DNA from: UBA5543 sp964464965
Lineage (GTDB): Bacteria; Bacteroidota; Bacteroidia; Chitinophagales; Chitinophagaceae
Length of the DNA stretch: 64,000 nt
Direction of reading: 5' to 3'
Assembly: GCA_964464965.1 (NCBI GenBank)
Contig: CAYXHM010000005.1
Span: 62,001-126,000 of the forward strand
The position numbers were made by a program, and so were the translations under genes. The notes beneath the pieces were generated by a model, which worked only from the letters and a program-made list of their open reading frames with translations, was not told the origin of the DNA and searched no databases. Shown piece after piece: positions 8,254-17,970 of the stretch. Position 1 is the first letter of the stretch. The number at the start of each line of letters is the position of its first letter.

Positions 8254-10251
8254 ATGACAGGACAATACTGCCATTCACTTACTGAGTATAAACGTTTAGC
8301 TACAAAAGAGGTACGCATAGGCAACCTGCTGCTGGGCAATGGCAACCCAATACGCATACAAACCATGACCACTACCGATACGATGGATACGGAGGGTACG
8401 GTAGCACAATGTATCCGCTGTATAGAGGCGGGTGCAGAACTTGTACGCATAACCGCACCCAGTAAAAAAGAGGCGGAAAACCTGGCTGTAATCAAGAAGA
8501 TATTGAACACGAAGGGCTATAATACCCCCCTGGTGGCGGATATACACTTTACACCAAACGCTGCAGAAATAGCTGCGCGCATTGTTGAAAAAGTACGCGT
8601 GAACCCGGGCAACTATATTGATAAAAAGAAGTTTGACTTTATAGAATATACAGATGCCGCATATGCCGCAGAAATAGACCGTATACGCGAACGCTTTACA
8701 CCACTGGTTAGAATCTGCAAAGAATACGGTACCGCCATGCGCATAGGTACCAACCACGGCTCTCTAAGCGACCGTATTATGAGCCGGTATGGTGATAGCC
8801 CCATAGGTATGGTAGAAAGTGCTATGGAATTTCTAAGGATAGCCCGTTACGAAAGCTATCACCAGGTAATACTCAGCATGAAATCCAGCAATCCACAGGT
8901 GATGGTGCAGGCATACAGGCTGCTGGTGAAGCAAATGATGGAAGAATTTGGTGAGTGCTACCCGCTGCACCTGGGCGTAACAGAAGCCGGAGATGGTGAA
9001 GACGGCAGGATAAAAAGTGCTATAGGTATAGGTACGCTATTAGAAGACGGCATTGGTGATACCATCCGCGTATCCCTGACGGAAGACCCTGAATTTGAAA
9101 TACCGGTGTGCAAGGATATTGTAAACAGGTATGCTAACAGGGAGGGCCATCAGCCCATTGAGCCTGTAACAACTGCACTACCTTACAACCCGTTTGAATA
9201 TAAACGCCGTAGCACCAATGTTGTGAATAATACAGGCACGGGGCATGTCCCTGTAGTTGTGGCCGATTATTTGAAACGGGAAGCAATTACCACTAAAGAC
9301 CTTACGTCCATTGGTTATCGTTATGACGAGGCAACTGATAAATGGAATATAGGTGATGCGGCGGCAGACTATATTTATACCGGTAAAAAAATATTAGACT
9401 TCTACCTGCCCGGCACATTGCAGGTGATATGCGACTATGACACCTGGCAAATAGCCGCAGACAAAACAAAATATCATCCGCTGTTTAAAGCTGTGGAATA
9501 CATAAGCTATACGGGTGATACACACATGCTGCACTTTGTATCAGTAGATGCCGGTGCGGCGTGGGATACGATACAGTTGCTGCTGCAGAAGGCAAAAGAC
9601 AGCGATGGAATTGTGTTGTGTATAGAAAGCATGAACACACACACCATGCCCTCTGTACGCAGGCTAATGATGGAACTGCAATTGCACAATATCAATTGTC
9701 CTGTGATACTTTGCGCGCATAACAGGGATAAAACCGTTGACGAACAACTGATAGATTTTGCCACCAATACAGGAGGACTGATGCTGGATGGGTTTGGCGA
9801 CGGGGTGTGGCTCTGGAACCATATGCAGCATATCGAGAACATGAGGGCCACGGGCAGGACCTATCTTGAGGTGAAAAACAACCACCAGTTCCTGAATAAT
9901 ACAGCATTCTCAATACTACAGGCTACACGTACCCGCATCAGTAAAACAGAATATATCAGTTGCCCAAGTTGCGGCCGTACCTTGTTCGACTTGCAGGAGA
10001 CCACTGCTATGATACGCAATGCCACCAATCATTTGAAAGGTGTGAAAATTGCCATTATGGGTTGCATTGTAAACGGCCCCGGCGAAATGGCCGATGCCGA
10101 CTTTGGATATGTAGGCAGCGGCCCGGGGAAAATCACTTTGTACAAAAACAAAGACGTGGTAAAACGCAACGTGCCCAGCGAAATAGCCGTGAACGAGTTG
10201 ATACAGTTATTGAAAGATAACGAAGTGTGGATAGAACCTACTGAGGTATAA
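8254..10251 (+). CDS. ispG: 4-hydroxy-3-methylbut-2-enyl diphosphate synthase IspG, long form
   Basis: IspG (GcpE) converts methylerythritol cyclodiphosphate to HMBPP in the MEP isoprenoid pathway, using a [4Fe-4S] cluster. The 665-aa protein is the long form with a large insert between the TIM-barrel domain (residues about 15-300, IRIQTMTTTDT, ELVRITAPS, ADIHFTPNAA) and the Fe-S domain (about 570-660), as in plants, Chlamydia and Bacteroidetes. Cluster cysteines are in SCPSCGRT and IAIMGCIVNGPGE. I chose the ATG at 8254; an in-frame TTG at 8221 overlaps the promoter. The 3' end overlaps the convergent ligase gene by 14 bp. Confidence 0.97.
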   Translation: MTGQYCHSLTEYKRLATKEVRIGNLLLGNGNPIRIQTMTTTDTMDTEGTVAQCIRCIEAGAELVRITAPSKKEAENLAVIKKILNTKGYNTPLVADIHFTPNAAEIAARIVEKVRVNPGNYIDKKKFDFIEYTDAAYAAEIDRIRERFTPLVRICKEYGTAMRIGTNHGSLSDRIMSRYGDSPIGMVESAMEFLRIARYESYHQVILSMKSSNPQVMVQAYRLLVKQMMEEFGECYPLHLGVTEAGDGEDGRIKSAIGIGTLLEDGIGDTIRVSLTEDPEFEIPVCKDIVNRYANREGHQPIEPVTTALPYNPFEYKRRSTNVVNNTGTGHVPVVVADYLKREAITTKDLTSIGYRYDEATDKWNIGDAAADYIYTGKKILDFYLPGTLQVICDYDTWQIAADKTKYHPLFKAVEYISYTGDTHMLHFVSVDAGAAWDTIQLLLQKAKDSDGIVLCIESMNTHTMPSVRRLMMELQLHNINCPVILCAHNRDKTVDEQLIDFATNTGGLMLDGFGDGVWLWNHMQHIENMRATGRTYLEVKNNHQFLNNTAFSILQATRTRISKTEYISCPSCGRTLFDLQETTAMIRNATNHLKGVKIAIMGCIVNGPGEMADADFGYVGSGPGKITLYKNKDVVKRNVPSEIAVNELIQLLKDNEVWIEPTEV

Positions 10252-11719
10252 TAACAGGCTCCTGTTCTGTTTCATTTTCCTTCTCCATATCCAGGCTTTT
10301 TCTGCGCAATACTACCAGTAATGCCAGGCTGATGTAAAACAACGACCCCACTTTATGTGTTTCCAGCAACTCTGAGAAGAAATTGTTGATAAAGGCAGAT
10401 GCGAGCATCATAGCCGCACCCAGTGTAGCGTACTTATAGAACTTGTCTTTAAATCTATGATAAGTTTTCTGGGCCTGGGCAAACGCTACCATTATAAGCA
10501 CGCCATACAATATCATAGCAGGCCAGCCCTGTTCTACCAGCATATACAGGAAATAGTTGTGCGTGGTAGATTTCTCTGTGTTGCGGCTTACATAAGTTTT
10601 AAATGAACTTACCGCATAAGGTTTGTAGTAGTAATAGAAGGCATTTGGCCCCCAGCCTTTTACAGGCTCATCCACACTCATACGTATGGCTGCAATCCAA
10701 CGATAGAGGCGTTCCATCGATGACATGTCTTCTCCCCTGAAAGTAGCGAGAATATGCTCAGAAAAATTCTTGTGCATATAGGTTTTTTCAAAGTTGGGGC
10801 GGAAGTTGATGTACCTGTTGTCTTTTGCCATGATGACAATGACAAGAGCGATGAAACCTATAAATGCCGGCATGATAAGGTTGGCCAGCCTGATTCGTAT
10901 AGCTATAGCGACACCAATAGCAAATATTACAGCTACTACAGCCGCACGTGCAAACGTAAGGTATATAGCAGGAATGAAAAAGATGATTAAACCTACCAGT
11001 ATTACAGTAGTAAAGGGATTGCGCCATTTGCGGCTCATAGGTATAGCTACCAGCAACAATGGGAAGAATATGGATAACACTGCTGAATAATCAACGTGGT
11101 TGTAATACAACTCGCCAATGGCCTGTTCCACCCTGCGAAATTCAAAACCACGCGCAGCATGACGTATGGTAATGATAATCATAGTGACTATGAGTGGAAC
11201 AAGGAAAAGAAGAAACGCATGACGGAAGTCTTTCTTTTGCCTGAAAACATAGTAGGGTAGCACAAAGAAGGAAATAAGGAACCATATCTTCGCTGCCATA
11301 AATTTTACAGACAGCAATATTTCCTTAGAGAATATCACCGCTACTACCATCCAGATAAACTGCAAAGCGACGAGGGTTACTATCGGGTCTTTAAGCCAGT
11401 CCCGCCTGCCCAGTACTTTAGGGTTCTGTATGAAAATAAAAGGAAACAGGAACATAAATATCCACATCAACGGCTCATCCGGCAACGAGGTGGATAATGA
11501 ACTGGATATTTCAAAATCAATAGAGATTGGTATGGTAAACAGGAACAGCATATAGGCTGTTTTCCAGTTCACCAGTAACAGCAGCACGTATATAAAGCCT
11601 AATGGTAGTAGTATGGTCTTAGGATCTTGAGTATATGCAAAACTCATGATGCCCAGGAACAGTACTGCCAGCCCTATACGAATGAGCCACTTATCGCTTA
11701 TGTTCAGTACGTCTCTCAA
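10238..11719 (-). CDS. O-antigen ligase/polymerase family membrane protein
   Basis: The 493-aa protein has about 11-12 hydrophobic segments and a long periplasmic loop near residues 300-390 containing the pattern R.Y.W.AAIRM....P..GWGPNAFY, then TTHNYFLYMLVEQGWPAM. This is the Wzy_C/WaaL pattern for enzymes that polymerise or ligate polysaccharide on the periplasmic side. Whether it is a ligase or polymerase is undecided. It overlaps the upstream Wzz-like gene by 4 bp, so the two are cotranscribed and probably act on the same polymer. Confidence 0.87.
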   Translation of the reverse strand: MRDVLNISDKWLIRIGLAVLFLGIMSFAYTQDPKTILLPLGFIYVLLLLVNWKTAYMLFLFTIPISIDFEISSSLSTSLPDEPLMWIFMFLFPFIFIQNPKVLGRRDWLKDPIVTLVALQFIWMVVAVIFSKEILLSVKFMAAKIWFLISFFVLPYYVFRQKKDFRHAFLLFLVPLIVTMIIITIRHAARGFEFRRVEQAIGELYYNHVDYSAVLSIFFPLLLVAIPMSRKWRNPFTTVILVGLIIFFIPAIYLTFARAAVVAVIFAIGVAIAIRIRLANLIMPAFIGFIALVIVIMAKDNRYINFRPNFEKTYMHKNFSEHILATFRGEDMSSMERLYRWIAAIRMSVDEPVKGWGPNAFYYYYKPYAVSSFKTYVSRNTEKSTTHNYFLYMLVEQGWPAMILYGVLIMVAFAQAQKTYHRFKDKFYKYATLGAAMMLASAFINNFFSELLETHKVGSLFYISLALLVVLRRKSLDMEKENETEQEPVIIPQ

Positions 11720-12642
11720 CGCTGCGTGTTAATAATAAGGCGGTAGTACGTAACTATCAGAAGATAGATTGCCACAAAAAACAGCCCGAAGAAAGCAGCG
11801 CCTAATACTGTAAACAGCAGCCCGATTCCTGCCGGCTTGACGGGTGGGGTAGCCGGTGTTATTACCTGCAGGTAACGGCTTTTATCATTAGCATCGGCAC
11901 CGGTTCTTAACTCGTTTAAAAGAGACATATTATTAGCCTTGTTCTGCACAAGTTGCTCTTTCATCACACTCAGTTCCGTTTGCTTATCCTGGAGTTGCAT
12001 TACTTCTACCTTTGCAGTGACAACACCTGCCTTATCGATTAATGCAACCTGCTGCTCAGTTAATTCAGCTATCTCTTTGTCAATGTCTGCTATACTTTGC
12101 TCTACCGAGCTGGCAATATTGTTTTTCATTACCAGGTAGTAGCTACGGAATATCTCTTCACTGGTTTGAATGGCCTGGTTAACCACGGCTGCTGCGCGTA
12201 CGGGGTCTGTATCCCTGAAATACACTTTACCCGTTGTGTATTCAGTACGCTCCATTTTAAACTCATCTTTGAAGATTTCTTTCATCTTCAACCTGTCTTT
12301 AGGCTCGTCTTTCTTCAGTTTGTATGCATCCCAGAGGTTCAGCTTATCTGCAACTACCTCCCGCAGCGTGTCAGACGTGGCTATCACCAATACCCTGTCC
12401 AGGTCATCATCACCGCCAAAGTAATCTACAAAACGTGTGTCCCTGTTACGGTACAGGTTATTACGGTCTGCATACAGCGGATTTGAGATTATAAAATCGG
12501 CTTCGGCTTTATAGCTTTTTTTGCCAATTAAATAAAACAGCCCGCCCAGGGCTGCGGAAACCAGCACGGCAATCAATAAAAGTTTTCTTTTATTACGCAG
12601 TGTCTGCACGATATCTACCAGGTCAAAACGAGGATTGCTCAT
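11716..12642 (-). CDS. Wzz-like chain-length determinant protein
   Basis: The 308-aa protein has an N-terminal membrane helix (about residues 20-38, KLLLIAVLVSAALGGLFYLI), a periplasmic domain with a coiled coil (about 165-235, rich in E, Q and K), and a C-terminal helix (about 275-300) preceded by a proline-rich ATPPVKPAG motif. This layout is that of polysaccharide co-polymerases (Wzz family), which set chain length in the inner membrane. There is no cytoplasmic kinase domain. It is the first gene of the pair with the ligase/polymerase gene. Confidence 0.87.
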   Translation of the reverse strand: MSNPRFDLVDIVQTLRNKRKLLLIAVLVSAALGGLFYLIGKKSYKAEADFIISNPLYADRNNLYRNRDTRFVDYFGGDDDLDRVLVIATSDTLREVVADKLNLWDAYKLKKDEPKDRLKMKEIFKDEFKMERTEYTTGKVYFRDTDPVRAAAVVNQAIQTSEEIFRSYYLVMKNNIASSVEQSIADIDKEIAELTEQQVALIDKAGVVTAKVEVMQLQDKQTELSVMKEQLVQNKANNMSLLNELRTGADANDKSRYLQVITPATPPVKPAGIGLLFTVLGAAFFGLFFVAIYLLIVTYYRLIINTQR

Positions 12643-12711
12643 TGTATTTCGTGTATGTGATTATAATTGTTAAACATAGTTATTTTCCCTGAAACAGGGA
12701 TGCTTACTTTA

Positions 12712-13788
12712 TTATATTACTGTTTCTCCGGCCTGCATTTTTTCAGCATTTTCAGCAAATTGTAATGCTTCTACCATATCTTCTATATCGCCATTCATAA
12801 ATTCGTCCATATTATATACCGTCATATTGATACGGTGGTCTGTAATGCGGCCCTGGGGGTAGTTGTAGGTACGTATTTTGGCAGACCTGTCACCTGTGCT
12901 TACCAGGCTCTTCCGCCTGGTAGCAATGGCTTCTTCATGCTTGCGTACTTCTTCTTCGTATAGTTTGGTACGCAACATATTCATAGCCTTTTCACGGTTG
13001 GCAAGCTGGCTACGCTCTGTCTGGCACATTACCACTACACCTGTTGGTATATGTGTCAGCAATACCTTACTTTCTACCTTGTTCACATTCTGTCCGCCAG
13101 CCCCACCGCTTCGTGCAGTTTCCATTTTTACATCTGCCGGGTTCAGTTGAAAATCCACCTCTTCCGCCTCCGGCATTACTGCCACGGTAGCTGCTGATGT
13201 ATGTACCCTGCCACTGGCTTCAGTTGCCGGTACACGCTGCACACGGTGTACGCCACTTTCAAACTTTATCGTTCCATATACGTCAGTGCCTGTCACTTCC
13301 AGTTGCACCTCTTTATAGCCACCTACCGTGCCTTCTGTTTCAGACAGCAGGGAAACTTTCCACCCTTTTTTCTCGCAATACTTCAGGTACATACGGTACA
13401 GGTCTCCTGCAAAAAGGCTGGCCTCATCTCCACCGGTACCTGCGCGTATCTCCAGTATAGCATTCTTCTCATCCTGCGGGTCTTTAGGTATCAGCATCAT
13501 CCTGATCTCCGACTCCATCTGTGTCTTTTCTTCTTCCAGTTTCTCCAGGTCTTCTTTGGCCATTGAGCGTAGTTCTTCATCACTCTCGTTAGCCAGTATA
13601 TCTTTAGCAAATGCCAGGTTGTCCAGGCAGTTTACATATTTGTTACGCGCCGCCACTATGTCTTCCAGCTTGCGGTACTCACGGCTCAGTTCCGTAAACT
13701 TTTTATTGTTCGACACTATTTCGGGGTTGGTCAGTGCCACTCCCAAATCGTCAAACCTTGCCTTGATTGCTTCCAGTTTATCCAGCAT
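12712..13788 (-). CDS. prfA: Peptide chain release factor 1
   Basis: RF1 reads UAA and UAG stop codons and triggers peptide release. The 358-aa length is standard. The GGQ catalytic motif is in RSGGAGGQNVNK (about residue 230), and the stop-codon recognition tripeptide PAT is in HRVQRVPATEASGR, distinguishing RF1 from RF2 (SPF). The N-terminal helical domain (about 1-110) is complete. It lies 17 bp after the FkbM gene on the same strand, so cotranscription is possible. Confidence 0.97.
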   Translation of the reverse strand: MLDKLEAIKARFDDLGVALTNPEIVSNNKKFTELSREYRKLEDIVAARNKYVNCLDNLAFAKDILANESDEELRSMAKEDLEKLEEEKTQMESEIRMMLIPKDPQDEKNAILEIRAGTGGDEASLFAGDLYRMYLKYCEKKGWKVSLLSETEGTVGGYKEVQLEVTGTDVYGTIKFESGVHRVQRVPATEASGRVHTSAATVAVMPEAEEVDFQLNPADVKMETARSGGAGGQNVNKVESKVLLTHIPTGVVVMCQTERSQLANREKAMNMLRTKLYEEEVRKHEEAIATRRKSLVSTGDRSAKIRTYNYPQGRITDHRINMTVYNMDEFMNGDIEDMVEALQFAENAEKMQAGETVI

Positions 13789-13805
13789 AACAACTGTTTA
13801 TTGTA

Positions 13806-14744
13806 TTATTTATTGTGTTTCTTAAACACCACGTTTTCTGATGTAATATTTTTCGCTTTCATGTACCCCGGCAAATCATTGGTTTCTTTAAGGGAACCGT
13901 CGTGCAATATTATGAATGATTTATAACCATTTATGTACATAATATTTGCTGCAGTTTCATAGATCCGGTCAGCATCCTCATCCAGGTATTCCATCACCAA
14001 TACAGGTGCCTTTGTCTGCCATGTATTTATGCCACCGCTTACAGCCTTCACTTCAGCGCCTTCTACGTCAATTTTTATTATCGCAGGCTCCGTTTTATGC
14101 TCCTGCAGGAAATTGTCGATAGTAACAGCCTGTACTGTGATAGCTTGCGGACTGTATTTTTTTATCCAGCTTTCCTGTCTGAATTTTTCTATGTCCATTG
14201 CATTATACTCTGAATACAGAACAGGAAACTCATGAAAATTTACATCCTCGTTTTTATCTGACACCGCATTATGAAATACAGTGACATTTTTTTTTGCGGC
14301 CACATTTTTTGTCAGCAATGCCAAACTACCTTTAGACGGCTCAATGCTCAACACCTTACCGCTGGGTCCTACCAGTGCAGATGCAAGCAAGGTAAAATAT
14401 CCGAAATGGGCTCCAACGTCCAGGAATGTATCGCCTTCTTTAAGATTCGCAATGAAAAATTTTGCCAGCCTTATTTCAGAATCATGCGTTTTGCCGCCTG
14501 TCAGGTATATATCGGTAGCTGCAGGCAAGAGCACATCCATACTTCCGCCAAAAAACAAGGAGGCTTTTTTCAGTGAACCTTTATGGGTAACAGGGTATAG
14601 CAACTTTGACAGTAACATAGCATACAGGTATCTTGCCGGCTGGTGCAATAGCCTTGCAAGCTTACTGCCACCGGCAAGCTGTTCTACTTTTTGCAATTGT
14701 AATACGGTGTTACCCAAAACAACTATGGTTATTAAATACAACAA
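13806..14744 (-). CDS. FkbM family methyltransferase
   Basis: The protein has a Rossmann SAM-binding motif FLDVGAHFGYFTLL (about residues 110-125), a following IEPS acidic position, and IKIDVEGAE with AVSGG downstream, which are hallmarks of FkbM O-methyltransferases. The longest frame (312 aa) starts at a TTG inside the infB terminator hairpin, so the real start is probably further in, for example the ATG at 14618 (270 aa). The substrate may be a sugar or polyketide; neighbours do not settle it. Confidence 0.85.
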   Translation of the reverse strand: MLYLITIVVLGNTVLQLQKVEQLAGGSKLARLLHQPARYLYAMLLSKLLYPVTHKGSLKKASLFFGGSMDVLLPAATDIYLTGGKTHDSEIRLAKFFIANLKEGDTFLDVGAHFGYFTLLASALVGPSGKVLSIEPSKGSLALLTKNVAAKKNVTVFHNAVSDKNEDVNFHEFPVLYSEYNAMDIEKFRQESWIKKYSPQAITVQAVTIDNFLQEHKTEPAIIKIDVEGAEVKAVSGGINTWQTKAPVLVMEYLDEDADRIYETAANIMYINGYKSFIILHDGSLKETNDLPGYMKAKNITSENVVFKKHNK

Positions 14745-14774
14745 ACCGTTAGCCCATTCGGGTTAACGGTTTGT
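14741..14774 (-). terminator. Strong hairpin after infB
   Basis: A 15-bp stem (14741-14755 with 14760-14774, one G-U pair) closes a 4-nt loop, 17 bp after the infB stop. On the minus strand it is followed by a weak T-rich stretch (TGTATTTAAT). It probably ends or stabilises the rimP-nusA-infB transcript. Confidence 0.7.
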
Positions 14775-14790
14775 AAATTATTCAGTTAAG

Positions 14791-17700
14791 CTACAATGTA
14801 CGTTTCACTTCTACTTCTTCAAAACCTTCTATTATATCACCTGCACGCACATCGTTGTAGTTTTTAATACTCAAACCACATTCATAGCCTGTTGCCACCT
14901 CTTTCACGTCGTCTTTAAAACGTTTCAGGGAGCCCAGCTCGCCGGTATGCACTACTATACCATCGCGCACCAGTGTGATTTTGGTATTACGTGTGATTTT
15001 ACCATCCATTACATAGCAACCGGCAATAGTGCCTGCACCTGTAATTTTATAAACCTCGCGCACTTCAACATGGCATATGGTTTTCTTCTCAATTTTCGGT
15101 TCAAGCAAGCCTTCCATGGCGCTTTTGATTTCCTCAATTGCGTCGTATATAATAGAGTAGGTACGTATCTCGATATTTTCCTGGTCGGCCAGTTTAGCAG
15201 CCTGCATAGAAGGGCGTACCTGGAAGCCAAGTATGATGGCGTCTGATGCAGTAGCCAGCAACACGTCGCTTTCTGTAATCTGTCCTACGCCTTTATGTAC
15301 CACGTTTACAGCAATCTCTTCAGTTGACAGTTTCTGCAATGAATCGCTCAATGCCTCTACCGAACCATCGAAGTCACCTTTAATGATAACACCCAGTTCT
15401 TTAAAGTTACCCAGCGCAAGACGACGGCCAATCTCATCAAGTGTAATATGCTTACGGGTACGTATGCCTTGCTCGCGCATTATCTGCGCACGGTGGTTGG
15501 CTACATTTTTTGCCTCATTTTCGTCGGCATAAACTTTAGATTTTTCACCAGCCTGCGGTGCACCGTTCAATCCCAGTACTTGTACAGGTGTAGATGGGGC
15601 GGCTTCTGTAACGCGCTGGCCACGCTCGTTGAACATAGCCTTTACTTTACCGTAGTATTGGCCGCACACTACCATTTCACCCTGCTTCAACGTACCATTC
15701 TGTATTAATATAGTAGCCTGGTAACCACGGCCTTTATCAAGAGAGGCCTCAATGACACTACCCACGGCAGGCCTGTTATAATTAGCTTTCAGGTCTAATA
15801 ATTCGGCCTCAAGAATGATTTTCTCCAGCAATTCGTCAATATTCTGGCCTTTTTTGGCAGATATTTCCTGGCTCTGGTATTTACCACCCCAGTCTTCAAC
15901 CAGGATGTTCATGCCTGCCAATTGCTCTTTTATCTTTTCAGGATTAGCTCCTTCTTTATCTATTTTGTTGATGGCGAATATCATTGGCAGGTTGGCAGCC
16001 TGTGCGTGAGATATCGCCTCTTTTGTCTGCGGCATTATCGCATCGTCCGCTGCAATAACTATTACCGCAACGTCGGCTACTTTGGCACCACGGGCACGCA
16101 TGGCGGTAAATGCCTCGTGACCAGGTGTATCCAGGAAGGTTATTTTCTTACCTGAAGCGGTTTCTACCCTGTAGGCACCAATGTGCTGGGTGATACCACC
16201 TGCCTCGCCACCCATTACGTTGGCACTGCGTATATAATCCAGTAATGAGGTCTTACCGTGGTCAACGTGACCCATGATGGTAACAATAGGTGCACGAGGC
16301 TCCATATTTTCCTCATCATCTGTTTCTTCCTCATCTATATCAGCTTCCTGCTCCAGGTTGATGAATTCTACCTCGTAGCCAAACTCATTTGATACAAGTT
16401 CTATTACTTCTGCATCGAGCCTTTGGTTAATAGATACCATGATACCCAGGCTCATACACTTGCTGATGATTTCTGCAAAGCTTACATCCAGCAGGTTGGC
16501 CAGTTCACTTACAGAGATAAACTCCGTAACCTGTATTGCCTTATCCTGTTCTGCTGCTTCTTCAGCGGCACGTTTTTCAGCCAGTCCTTCACGCTTGGTA
16601 CGACGATATTTTGCTTTCGCACTTTTATTGCGGCCTCCGCCACTACCACCAGCCAGTTTTGCCTGTGTCTGGCGTATCTTTTCCTGTATTGCTTTTTCGT
16701 CAATTTCCTGCTGCTGCTGCGGGGGCAAATTAGCAGGCCTTGGTCCGCGCCTGTCTGTCGGGCCGCCGCCACGCCTGTCTCCGGGTCCGCCACCACGTCT
16801 TTCACCACCACCACGGTTGTCTGTACCGCGATTGTCCCCAGGACGGCCTTCTCCTCCTTGCGGACGGGGACCCCTGTTACCGGGCTGGTTATTATCTTTT
16901 ATTTTTTCAGGCTTTTTCTGTACCGGTATGCGCTTTCTGCGTTTTTCCTTGCTGTCTCCGCGGTTACTGTCATCCCTTACCGGCAATTCTATCCTGCCAA
17001 TGATCTTAGGCCCTTCCAGTTTGGGGGCTTTCATTTCAATATGCTCCCTCACCTCTTCAGGTTCTGCGGGCGGTGGGGTAGGTTTCGGAGTTTCAACCAA
17101 TGGTGGTTTAACTACAGCAGGCGCCTGTTTTGGTGCCTCTTTAGGAGGCCTTACAGGTTCTTTTTTATCTTCAACCGGCTCTTTTTTATCTGCCGGTTTT
17201 TTAGCAGCACCCTTTTTAGGCCTTGAAGACTGGTTTATCTCATCAAGATCTATTTTGCCTATAATATTAGGGCCATCTATTTTAGTTGCTGTTTTCCCTT
17301 TTGGCTCTGCCGGTGCTTCTGTTTCGACAGGTTTTTCTTCCTTCACTTCTTCTTTCGCCACTACTTCAGCCTTTACTTCCGGTTGCTTTTCTTCTACAAC
17401 GGGTACTGGTGTAGGTTCAGCAGCTATTACTTCCGGTTGCTTTTCTTCCACCTTAGGTGCAGGCTCCGGTTGTTTTTCTTCTTTTTTAGGCTCCGGTTTA
17501 GGTGCTTTTTTGGGCTCAGCTTTAGGTTCAACCGGCTTGGCTTCTTGTTTGTCACGGGCCGTTATATCCAGTTGCTCCTTAGTCTTGTCAATATTATCCA
17601 TTAACGCACCCTTCGGCAATGCAATTTCCTCGCTCTTGCGTTTCGCGGCTTTATCCTGCGCAAATTCGCGTTGCAAGGCTTCATACATTTCAGCCGTAAG

Positions 17701-17829
17701 TTTTACGTTAGGGTTGCTGGCGTTTATCTCAAACTTCTTCTCTGTAAGGAACTCTATAAGTGTCTCCTTACCGATGTTAAACTCTTTTGCCGCGGCCAGT
17801 AACCTTGGTGTTTTTTCTGCTGTTGCCAT
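14791..17829 (-). CDS. infB: Translation initiation factor IF-2
   Basis: IF-2 is the GTPase that places initiator tRNA on the 30S subunit. The 1012-aa protein has a short N-terminal helical domain (about 1-60), a long low-complexity linker rich in Pro, Glu and Lys, then Gly/Arg (about 70-400), and the conserved core. G1 is GHVDHGKTS, G3 DTPGHEAF, G4 NKID; domains II-IV follow with KGDFDGSVEAL and a C-terminal C2 domain. The large linker is normal for Bacteroidetes. It is the last gene of the rimP-nusA-infB operon. Confidence 0.97.
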   Translation of the reverse strand: MATAEKTPRLLAAAKEFNIGKETLIEFLTEKKFEINASNPNVKLTAEMYEALQREFAQDKAAKRKSEEIALPKGALMDNIDKTKEQLDITARDKQEAKPVEPKAEPKKAPKPEPKKEEKQPEPAPKVEEKQPEVIAAEPTPVPVVEEKQPEVKAEVVAKEEVKEEKPVETEAPAEPKGKTATKIDGPNIIGKIDLDEINQSSRPKKGAAKKPADKKEPVEDKKEPVRPPKEAPKQAPAVVKPPLVETPKPTPPPAEPEEVREHIEMKAPKLEGPKIIGRIELPVRDDSNRGDSKEKRRKRIPVQKKPEKIKDNNQPGNRGPRPQGGEGRPGDNRGTDNRGGGERRGGGPGDRRGGGPTDRRGPRPANLPPQQQQEIDEKAIQEKIRQTQAKLAGGSGGGRNKSAKAKYRRTKREGLAEKRAAEEAAEQDKAIQVTEFISVSELANLLDVSFAEIISKCMSLGIMVSINQRLDAEVIELVSNEFGYEVEFINLEQEADIDEEETDDEENMEPRAPIVTIMGHVDHGKTSLLDYIRSANVMGGEAGGITQHIGAYRVETASGKKITFLDTPGHEAFTAMRARGAKVADVAVIVIAADDAIMPQTKEAISHAQAANLPMIFAINKIDKEGANPEKIKEQLAGMNILVEDWGGKYQSQEISAKKGQNIDELLEKIILEAELLDLKANYNRPAVGSVIEASLDKGRGYQATILIQNGTLKQGEMVVCGQYYGKVKAMFNERGQRVTEAAPSTPVQVLGLNGAPQAGEKSKVYADENEAKNVANHRAQIMREQGIRTRKHITLDEIGRRLALGNFKELGVIIKGDFDGSVEALSDSLQKLSTEEIAVNVVHKGVGQITESDVLLATASDAIILGFQVRPSMQAAKLADQENIEIRTYSIIYDAIEEIKSAMEGLLEPKIEKKTICHVEVREVYKITGAGTIAGCYVMDGKITRNTKITLVRDGIVVHTGELGSLKRFKDDVKEVATGYECGLSIKNYNDVRAGDIIEGFEEVEVKRTL

Positions 17830-17970
17830 TCGTTATTTTACTCGGTATTATATATACTCTTTATCGCTGTTATGTGTCTCTAAGTCTAATCTACAAACCT
17901 ACGCCATTTTAAGGACAAAGCTTTAACTATGTGCATTTTGCACAATTTGAAGCGGTGTTTTCTGCTATAG

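Noticed and set aside
16700..16900. Short repeats in infB considered as a CRISPR array
   Set aside because: They are Gly/Arg codon repeats in the IF-2 linker, without regular spacers. I saw no CRISPR array in the window.
16439..17926. 495-aa plus-strand frame
   Set aside because: It is the antisense of the low-complexity linker of infB; the Ser/Gly/Phe-rich product is an artefact of the Pro/Glu/Lys repeat codons.
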